A stretch of 42,502 bases of DNA, taken from Pseudomonadota bacterium (GTDB lineage: Bacteria > Pseudomonadota > Gammaproteobacteria > Xanthomonadales > Xanthomonadaceae). The translations under genes were made by a program, and so were the position numbers. This document shows positions 1-5,845 of this stretch, piece by piece (the stretch's first letter is position 1; the number at the start of each line of letters is the position of its first letter). The notes beneath the pieces were generated by a model. That model did no database searches and was not told the DNA's origin. It worked only from the letters and a program-made list of their open reading frames with translations. Location: assembly GCA_023461075.1 (NCBI GenBank), contig JAEWNY010000090.1, positions 1 through 42,502 of the forward strand, read 5' to 3'.

Positions 1-135
1 GGCGTGCGGATGGCACCGCGCCGCAGCTTCGCGCTGTGGAAGGAAACGATGCGCGGTCGCAGCCAACCGTGGGAGACCCAGGCCTTGGCCGATGCCGAGG
101 CCTTGCAGCTGCTGCTGTCGATGCGTACGCGCTAA
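1..135 (+). CDS. C-terminal end of a bacteriophytochrome-like protein (PHY domain), partial
   Basis: The frame is open from the left edge and ends at TAA 133-135, giving the last 44 residues of a protein whose start is outside the window. It contains PRRSF followed by LWKETMRGRSQPW. This is the PRxSF motif and following segment of the PHY-domain tongue in bacterial phytochromes, red/far-red photoreceptors that bind biliverdin. Only about 20 residues follow the last conserved tryptophan, so no histidine kinase or other output domain is fused at this end. Either the protein has no C-terminal output module or it signals through a partner. The stop codon overlaps the stop of the convergent yfcG-like gene. 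Family membership rests on this short motif only. Confidence 0.6.
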   Translation, partial: GVRMAPRRSFALWKETMRGRSQPWETQALADAEALQLLLSMRTR

Positions 136-824
136 TCGCGCTTGCCGAACAGGATCTTCTTCTCGTCCTCGCCCATCGGCTGGCCGGCATTCGGGTTGAC
201 CTTCTTCGCCAGCGCATAGGCACGTTGCGTCGCCGGTCGTGTGGCGATCGCCGCATGCCAGCGCTCAATCGCGGAAAACGTATCGCGATCGACCGGCGCG
301 CGGTCATAGACATCGATCTATGGATATGCGGCCATGTCGGCGATGCCGTACTCGCCGCCGGACAGGTATTCGACCTCCTGCAATCGCCGGTCCAGCACGC
401 CGAGCAGGCGCTGCACCTCGTTGGCGTAGCGGGTCTTCGCATAATCGATGCTTTCAGGCGCGTAGACGTGGAAGTGGCCGTACTGCCCGGTCATCGGGCC
501 GAGTCCTGCCATCTGCCACATCAGCCATTCAAGCGTCGCTGTGCGCCCGCGCAGATCCTGCGGGATGAAGCGACCGGTCTTGTCGGCGAGGTAGAGCAGG
601 ATCGCGCCGGATTCGAACACGCTGAGCGGGGCGCCGCCATCGGCCGGGGCGTGGTCGACGATCGCCGGCATCTTGTTGTTGGGCGAGATGCGCAGGTAAT
701 CCGCTTCGAACTGCGCGCCCTTGCCGATGTCCACGGGCACGATGCGGTATTCAAGGCCGGCTTCCTCCAGGAACAGTGTCACCTTGTGGCCGTTCGGCGT
801 GGGCCAATAGTGCAGGTCGATCAT
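132..824 (-). pseudogene. yfcG: yfcG-type glutathione S-transferase / disulfide-bond reductase, broken by an internal amber codon
   Basis: The reading frame starts at ATG 822-824 and would give 230 residues, the usual length for the family. The N-terminus (PTPNGHKVTLFLEEA, then RISPNNKMPAIVDH and FESGAILLYLADKTG) is the thioredoxin-fold domain of E. coli YfcG, a glutathione-dependent disulfide-bond reductase. At codon 169 (318-320) there is TAG where YfcG has tryptophan in its PW motif. The frame then continues cleanly (IDVYDR to FGKRD) to a natural TAG at 132-134. One G-to-A change from TGG explains the break. The truncated 168-residue product would lose the end of the helical domain. It could be a recent pseudogene or a sequencing error. 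A TACACT -10-like hexamer lies at 850-855. Confidence 0.8.
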
Positions 825-941
825 CGCGATGCCTTGCGCTCGGCGGATCAGTGTAGGCGTGGGTCGATGACGATGTCGCGCTGGCGCCGCCCGGCGGTTC
901 CGGCTAACCTCGCGCCTCTTCGCCGCATCCGCACGCACCTC

Positions 942-1508
942 ATGTCCGACTTGCCCAGCCACGCCCGCCCGCCGATGAACCCGCTGCCGCGCCTGATCTT
1001 CGCCTCGCGCTGGCTGCAGTTGCCGCTCTACCTCGGCCTGATCGTGGCGCAGGTGGTCTACGTTTTCCTCTTCATCAAGGAACTGTGGCACCTGATCACC
1101 CATGCCGTTGGCTGGGGAGAGCAGCAGATCATGCTGGCGGTGCTGGGTTTGATCGACGTGGTGATGATCTCCAACCTGCTGGTGATGGTGATCGTCGGCG
1201 GCTACGAGACCTTCGTCTCGCGGCTGCGGCTGGAAGGCCATCCCGATCAGCCCGAATGGCTCAGCCACGTCAACGCCAGCGTGCTGAAAGTGAAGCTGGC
1301 GATGGCGATCATCGGCATCTCCTCGATCCACCTGCTCAAGACCTTCATCGCCATCGGCAACCTCGGCGCGGCCGACGCCACCTACACCCAGCAGGGCGTG
1401 CTCTGGCAGACCATCATCCATTGCGTGTTCATCCTCTCGGCGATCGGTATCGCCTACACCGACCGGGTGATGACCGCGGTCTCGGCCAAGCGCGAGCACG
1501 CGCACTGA
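942..1508 (+). CDS. yqhA: YqhA / UPF0114 family inner-membrane protein
   Basis: 188 residues. Similarity to E. coli YqhA runs through the whole protein: ASRWLQLPLYLGL near the N-terminus, then LGLIDVVMISNLLVMVIVGGYE, ISSIHLLK, and a closing hydrophobic helix before YTDRVMT. Three to four membrane helices are visible (about residues 20-42, 58-80, 110-130 and 145-165). The function of the family is unknown. The start is ATG 942; ATG 975 (MNPLPR) is an alternative that lacks the polar N-terminal extension. Neither has a clear Shine-Dalgarno sequence. The gene ends 31 bases before uvrD on the same strand, but uvrD appears to have its own promoter in that gap. Confidence 0.85.
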   Translation: MSDLPSHARPPMNPLPRLIFASRWLQLPLYLGLIVAQVVYVFLFIKELWHLITHAVGWGEQQIMLAVLGLIDVVMISNLLVMVIVGGYETFVSRLRLEGHPDQPEWLSHVNASVLKVKLAMAIIGISSIHLLKTFIAIGNLGAADATYTQQGVLWQTIIHCVFILSAIGIAYTDRVMTAVSAKREHAH

Positions 1509-1527
1509 AGGCGCCACATCCACCGCG

Positions 1528-1533
1528 TAAAAT
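1528..1533 (+). promoter_or_regulatory. -10 element placed for a leaderless uvrD transcript
   Basis: TAAAAT lies exactly 6 bases before the uvrD ATG at 1540, so a transcript starting 7 bases after the hexamer would begin on the A of the start codon. There is no Shine-Dalgarno sequence before the ATG. No good -35 element is seen. polA, fnr, the MgtC-like gene and the CPBP gene show the same arrangement. Confidence 0.45.
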
Positions 1534-1539
1534 GGCGCG

Positions 1540-3714
1540 ATGGATGTTTCCCACCTGATCGACGGCCTCAACGCCGCGCAGCGCGAGGCCGGCACCGCCG
1601 AGCCCGGCCACTACCTCGTCCTCGCCGGCGCCGGCTCCGGCAAGACCCGCGTGCTGACCCACCGCATCGGCTGGCTCAACGAGGTCCACGGCGTACCCGC
1701 GCACGGCATCTTCGCGGTCACCTTCACCAACAAGGCCGCCGGCGAGATGCGCCATCGCGCCGATGCCCTGCTGCGACATGGTGCGCGCGGCATGTGGATC
1801 GGCACCTTCCACGGGCTCGCCCATCGTTTGCTGCGCCTGCACTGGCAGGACGCGAAATTGCCGGAAGGCTTCCAGATCCTCGATGCCGACGACCAGCTGC
1901 GGCTGGTCAAGCGCGTGGTGCAGCAGCTGGAGTTCGATGACGCGCGCTTCCCGCCCAAGCAGATCATGTGGTGGATCAACGCGCAGAAGGACGAAGGGCG
2001 GCGCCCGCAGCACATCCAGCCCAGCGGCGACGAATGGGGCGAGGTGATGCTGAAGAGCTACGCGCTCTACCAGGAGCGCTGCGACAACGCCGGGCTGGTG
2101 GACTTCGCCGAGATCCTGCTGCGCGCACACGAACTGCTGCGCGACACGCCGGCGCTGCTCGCGCATTACCGCCAGCGTTTCGGCGAGTTGCTGATCGACG
2201 AATTCCAGGACACCAACGCGATCCAGTACGGCTTCGTGCGGCTGTTGGCCGGCGAAAGCGGCCGCGTCTTCGTGGTCGGCGACGACGACCAGGCGATCTA
2301 CGGCTGGCGCGGCGCCAAGGTCGAGAACGTGCAGCGTTTCCTGCACGATTTCCCCGGCGCTCGCACGATCCGGCTGGAGCAGAACTACCGTTCGACCGCC
2401 AACATCCTCAACGCCGCGAATGCGGTCATCGCCCACAATCCCGAGCGCCTCGGCAAGCAGTTGTGGACCGATGCCGGCGAGGGTGAGGCGATCGACCTGT
2501 ACGCCGCCTACAACGAAATGGACGAGGCGCGCTACGTCGTCGAGCGCATCCGCCAATGGGTGAACGAGGGCGGCGGCTGGGGCGAGACCGCAATCCTCTA
2601 CCGCAGCAACGCGCAATCGCGGGTGTTCGAGGAAACCCTGCTTGCCGAACAGATTCCCTATCGCGTCTATGGCGGCATGCGCTTCTTCGAACGCATGGAA
2701 ATCAAGGACACGCTCGCGTATTTGCGGCTGATCGCCTCGCGCGTGGATGACGCTGCGTTCGAGCGCGCGGTCAACACGCCGACCCGCGGCATCGGCGAGC
2801 GCACGCTGGACGAAGTGCGCCGGCTGGCGCGCGGCGCCGGCATCCCGCTCTGGGATGCGGCGAAACTCGCGATCGATGGCGACACGCTCAATGCCCGCGC
2901 GCGCAATGCGTTGGCCGCCTTCGTCGCGCTGATCGAGCAACTGGCGGGCGAAGTCGTCGACCTCAGCCTGCAGGACAAGATCGACCACGTGCTCGCGCGT
3001 TCCGGCCTGCGCGCACATTACGAGAAGGAATCGAAGGGCAGCATCGACTCGCGCGTCGACAACCTGGACGAGCTGGTCAGCGTGGCCTCGCGTTTCGTGC
3101 GCGGCGACGACGAGGAATCGTCGGCATTGTCCGAATTGGTCGCCTTCCTGGCCTATGCCGCGCTGGAGGCCGGCGAAGGCCAGGCCCAGGGCGGCGACGA
3201 CGGCGTGCAGCTGATGACCTTGCACAGCGCCAAGGGCCTCGAGTTCCCGCTGGTGTTCCTGGCCGGGTTGGAGGAAGGCCTGTTCCCGAACGCGCGCAGC
3301 GTCGAGGAAAGCGGCCGGCTGGAGGAGGAGCGCCGACTGGCCTACGTCGGCATTACCCGCGCACGACAGAAGCTGGTGCTCTCGCATGCCGAGGCGCGGC
3401 GCCTGCATGGCCACGACATGATCGGCCTGCCTTCGCGTTTCCTGCGCGAGATCCCGCATGCCCTGCTCAACGAGGTCCGGCCCAAGGTGAAGACCGCACG
3501 CGCCTACACCTCGCCCGTGCGACGCAACTTCGGCCACGCACCGATCCAGACGCCGGGCATCGCGCTCGGCAGCAGCGTGCGCCACGCGTCGTTCGGCACC
3601 GGCACGGTCACCGACATCGAGGGCAACGGTGCGCATGCGCGAGTGCAGGTGAACTTCGACGAGGCCGGCAGCAAGTGGCTGGTGCTGGCTTACGCCAACC
3701 TGCAACCGGCCTGA
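1540..3714 (+). CDS. uvrD: DNA helicase II UvrD
   Basis: 724 residues, against about 720 for E. coli UvrD, and collinear with it from the first residues (MDVSHLIDGLNAAQREA). UvrD is a superfamily 1A 3'-5' helicase that displaces nicked strands in nucleotide excision repair and methyl-directed mismatch repair. Visible motifs are Walker A GAGSGKT (residues 30-36), motif Ia TFTNKAAGEM, GTFHGLAHRLLR, motif II DEFQD (220-224), motif III GDDDQAIYGWRGA, motif IV EQNYRST, motif V LMTLHSAKGLEF and motif VI YVGITRARQ. The C-terminus has the Tudor-like segment LGSSVRHASFGTGTV. Nothing is missing. The start at 1540 matches the E. coli N-terminus. Confidence 0.97.
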   Translation: MDVSHLIDGLNAAQREAGTAEPGHYLVLAGAGSGKTRVLTHRIGWLNEVHGVPAHGIFAVTFTNKAAGEMRHRADALLRHGARGMWIGTFHGLAHRLLRLHWQDAKLPEGFQILDADDQLRLVKRVVQQLEFDDARFPPKQIMWWINAQKDEGRRPQHIQPSGDEWGEVMLKSYALYQERCDNAGLVDFAEILLRAHELLRDTPALLAHYRQRFGELLIDEFQDTNAIQYGFVRLLAGESGRVFVVGDDDQAIYGWRGAKVENVQRFLHDFPGARTIRLEQNYRSTANILNAANAVIAHNPERLGKQLWTDAGEGEAIDLYAAYNEMDEARYVVERIRQWVNEGGGWGETAILYRSNAQSRVFEETLLAEQIPYRVYGGMRFFERMEIKDTLAYLRLIASRVDDAAFERAVNTPTRGIGERTLDEVRRLARGAGIPLWDAAKLAIDGDTLNARARNALAAFVALIEQLAGEVVDLSLQDKIDHVLARSGLRAHYEKESKGSIDSRVDNLDELVSVASRFVRGDDEESSALSELVAFLAYAALEAGEGQAQGGDDGVQLMTLHSAKGLEFPLVFLAGLEEGLFPNARSVEESGRLEEERRLAYVGITRARQKLVLSHAEARRLHGHDMIGLPSRFLREIPHALLNEVRPKVKTARAYTSPVRRNFGHAPIQTPGIALGSSVRHASFGTGTVTDIEGNGAHARVQVNFDEAGSKWLVLAYANLQPA

Positions 3715-3788
3715 CCCCCGACCCGTGTTTCACCTTGCTGTCCATGCAGGGAGCGCATGGTCGATGCTCCCCCCACAGGAGCACGATG

Positions 3789-4019
3789 ATGAAATGCGAT
3801 GTCTGCAACAACGATTACGACAAGGCGATGACGATCGAGGTCAACGGCAAGCGCGGCACCTTCGATTCCTTCGAATGCGCCATCCACGCGCTGGCGCCGA
3901 CCTGCGCACACTGCCAATGCCGGGTGATCGGCCACGGCATGGAAGCCGACGGCACGTTCTATTGCTGCGCGCATTGCGCGCGCCATGCCGGGGTCAACGG
4001 ACTCGACGACCGCGTCTGA
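3789..4019 (+). CDS. Small cysteine-rich metal-binding protein with a metallothionein-like C-terminal motif
   Basis: 76 residues with about nine cysteines. The N-terminus MKCDVCNNDYDK carries a CxxC pair. After FDSFECAIHALAPT comes CAHCQCRVIG, then FYCCAHCARHAG. The CxxCxC ... YCCxxCAxxH pattern resembles the Zn-binding core of bacterial metallothioneins of the SmtA type, so zinc or another soft metal is the likely ligand. No biochemical role can be read from the sequence. Two ATGs are adjacent at 3786 and 3789. AGGAG at 3777-3781 is 7 bases from the second, which was chosen. The gene follows uvrD by 74 bases on the same strand and ends at a strong hairpin terminator. Confidence 0.75.
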   Translation: MKCDVCNNDYDKAMTIEVNGKRGTFDSFECAIHALAPTCAHCQCRVIGHGMEADGTFYCCAHCARHAGVNGLDDRV

Positions 4020-4041
4020 GACCTGCGCCTTCCGGCAAAGT

Positions 4042-4067
4042 GAAAGGGCCGCTTGCGCGGCCCTTTC
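4042..4067 (+). terminator. Intrinsic terminator after the cysteine-rich protein gene
   Basis: An 11-bp perfect stem (GAAAGGGCCGC with GCGGCCCTTTC) closes a 4-base loop TTGC and is followed by a short T-rich stretch, 22 bases after the stop codon. The A-rich left flank is too short for clear termination on the minus strand, where the glycine-zipper gene converges. Confidence 0.7.
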
Positions 4068-4142
4068 GTTTCGATCGTCCTGATCGTTGCGGCGAGCGCC
4101 GCGTCCCTTTGATCAACTTTTCATCGACCGACAGTCAACCGA

Positions 4143-4916
4143 TCAGCGGCCGTCGCGGTCGGCATCGCCCGGGATGGCACGCTCGACGCCATGCCATGCA
4201 TCCTTCACCGCGTACTTGGCATCGTTCCAGGCCATCTTCGAATTGCCCTTGGCCTTGTCCCAGCCGCGCTCCAGGTCGGATTCCACGCGGTCATCCCACT
4301 GGCGGTCGAAGGCTTGGCTGCGGGCCTGCGTGCCGTAGCGGTACGCCGGACGGTAATCGGACTCGTAGTTGTAGTCGGACTTGTAGTAATCCGCCTGGTT
4401 GTAGCGGTCGGCGTAGTACTTGTCGGTCGCCTCGTAGGTGCGATAGGTGCGGTCGCTGCGGTCGAACGCATCACGCACCGCGTCCTTGGCCTGTTCCCAG
4501 GTCAGGCGCGACTTGGCCTTGGTCTTTTCCCAGCCCTGCTTGATGTCGGATTCCAGGGAATCGTCCCATTGGCGGCCGGCATACTCGCTGCGCACCGTGT
4601 TGCCGTAGGCATAGGCCGGGGCGTAATCGTTGTCGTAGTCGTAGGTGCTGTTGTAGTACGGGCGGTTGGCGTATTCGCCTCGCCAGTAGTCGGCTTCACC
4701 GGTCGGATCGACGTTCTCGGCAACCGTATGGCCGGCAGCACCGCCGGCTACTGCGCCGATCGCGCCACCGACAAGGGTGCCGATCGGGCCGAACACCGAG
4801 CCGACCACCGCGCCTGCGGCCGCGCCGCCTGCTGCGCCCACGCCGGTACCGACCGGATGCGAACCCGGCTCGCCGGTGATCGGGTCACGATTCATGTCGC
4901 GCGTTTCATTGGTCAT
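4143..4916 (-). CDS. Glycine-zipper protein with a 90-residue tandem duplication, function unknown
   Basis: 257 residues. Residues 24-63 are a glycine/alanine-rich membrane-inserting segment (GVGAAGGAAAGAVVGSV ... GGAIGAVAGGAAG), typical of glycine-zipper proteins. The rest is polar, rich in Tyr, Asp and Arg, and consists of two copies of one unit offset by exactly 90 residues without gaps: PAYAYG 100-105 and PAYRYG 190-195; QWDD 116-119 and 206-209; W-x2-AK-x-AV-x-DA 140-150 and 230-240. Each copy ends in an amphipathic helix resembling stress-response proteins. The start has GGAG upstream. There is no obvious signal peptide, so the protein may act in the inner membrane or cytoplasm. It is monocistronic and convergent with the small metal-binding gene. 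Confidence 0.8.
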   Translation of the reverse strand: MTNETRDMNRDPITGEPGSHPVGTGVGAAGGAAAGAVVGSVFGPIGTLVGGAIGAVAGGAAGHTVAENVDPTGEADYWRGEYANRPYYNSTYDYDNDYAPAYAYGNTVRSEYAGRQWDDSLESDIKQGWEKTKAKSRLTWEQAKDAVRDAFDRSDRTYRTYEATDKYYADRYNQADYYKSDYNYESDYRPAYRYGTQARSQAFDRQWDDRVESDLERGWDKAKGNSKMAWNDAKYAVKDAWHGVERAIPGDADRDGR

Positions 4917-5046
4917 CGCACTTGCTCCATTGCGTGGGGGTGAGCGACCACTGTGGACATCGCAGCGTCGCAGGAGCGTGCAAAAAAAGTTGCGTCCCGG
5001 TGAAGGTGCTTAATGGTTCAGCTGAGGTTGCGCGGAGTCTTCGCGC

Positions 5047-5346
5047 TCACCAATCGTAGATCTTGAAATACACGCCGGGCATCTCGCCTTCGGGTTTGTC
5101 CAATCGCCCGTCGCGATTGCGATCAACCAGGTAGTACGGCACGCCGAAACGCGGGGTGATCTTCACCATCCGCAGCACGGTGCCGACGCGGTATTCCTCG
5201 ACGACATCGCCATTGGCCTCGACCCGCACGCTGCGTTCCGCGCCTTCGGGAATCTCGGGTTCGCGCGTAGTGGCGCAGCCAGCCAGCACAAGCGCCAGCA
5301 CGACCGTCAACCCGTGCTTCTTGATGTTCTTCATCATCTCCATCAT
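5047..5346 (-). CDS. DUF2782 family lipoprotein
   Basis: 99 residues. A signal peptide with lipobox (VVLALVLAGC) is followed by a mature part of about 75 residues containing EGAERSVRVEANGDVVEEYRVG and VPYYLVDRNRDGRLD. This matches the DUF2782 family, short gammaproteobacterial proteins often found beside polA, as here; function unknown. Several in-frame ATGs exist (5346, 5343, 5337, 5334). GAGGG at 5347-5351 is too close to the first two and better spaced for 5337. The first ATG overlaps the stop of the decayed DUF3667 gene (ATGA), so the two were probably translated together. Confidence 0.8.
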   Translation of the reverse strand: MMEMMKNIKKHGLTVVLALVLAGCATTREPEIPEGAERSVRVEANGDVVEEYRVGTVLRMVKITPRFGVPYYLVDRNRDGRLDKPEGEMPGVYFKIYDW

Positions 5347-5756
5347 CCCTCAATATACGCCTGCGCCGAAAAGAACCGATTGCGCGAAAGGATCAGCACC
5401 AAAGCCACCACCAGCAGCGCCAGCAGTTTCAGCGGATGCATGTGCTTCTTGCGCATCCCCATCACGTACTCGCGCGCCACGCAGCCCGGGTGAGTGATGA
5501 GTCACCACAGTGTCTGCACCGAGGTCAGCTCGAACAGTCGCCAGTGCTCCCAGGTTTCCTTGCGCAGATCGCGCCAACCGAGCCTGCGCGCGTGTTTCTG
5601 CCCGCATTGGCCACAATGCGGCGTCTCCATCGGCGCGGCGCGATTGCGGCAGACGGCCGCCTCGAAATACGCATCTTCGATGCGCACCGGCTGCTTGGGC
5701 CCGGCCGCGCCGATCGGAACGTCGCTTGCGGATCGGGTTGCGCTGTCCCGCTGCAT
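5343..5756 (-). pseudogene. DUF3667-type membrane protein remnant with a nonsense codon
   Basis: The frame starts at ATG 5754-5756 and reads a Zn-ribbon-like start, then ETWEHWRLFELTSVQTLW, then TGA at 5502-5504. It continues in the same frame as LITHPGCVAREYVMGMRKKHMHPLKLLALLVVALVL to TGA 5343-5345. Related DUF3667 proteins read through this point with arginine, so CGA to TGA is the likely change. The ribbon also looks damaged: the first pair reads CRNR instead of CxxC, while CGQC is intact. The C-terminal membrane part is short for the family and stops on the start codon of the DUF2782 gene. Divergent from polA. Confidence 0.65.
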
Positions 5757-5833
5757 CGGGGTTCCGTCGGGGGCACGGGTCGATGGGGCGATGTTAATGC
5801 GTTGCCGGACCGGCGGCGTGGACGCCCGCGGAA

Positions 5834-5839
5834 TAGAAT
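5834..5839 (+). promoter_or_regulatory. -10 element placed for a leaderless polA transcript
   Basis: TAGAAT ends 6 bases before ATG 5846, so transcription 7 bases downstream would start on the A of the start codon. No Shine-Dalgarno sequence is present. A second ATG at 5842 is out of frame. Confidence 0.45.
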
Positions 5840-5845
5840 CGATGA

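Noticed and set aside
318..1595. A 425-residue minus-strand frame that joins the start of the yfcG-like gene to upstream sequence
   Set aside because: The upstream half is antisense to yqhA, with low-complexity composition; only the part from ATG 824 has homology.
1429..3705. Long minus-strand frame opposite uvrD
   Set aside because: A product of GC-rich codon usage; composition rich in Ala, Arg and His and no family match. The same holds for long frames opposite polA, ccoI, gyrB and dnaA.
5350..5616. Minus-strand frame of 88 residues over the DUF3667 remnant
   Set aside because: A different frame with Ala/Gly-rich composition; the DUF3667-like sequence is in another frame.
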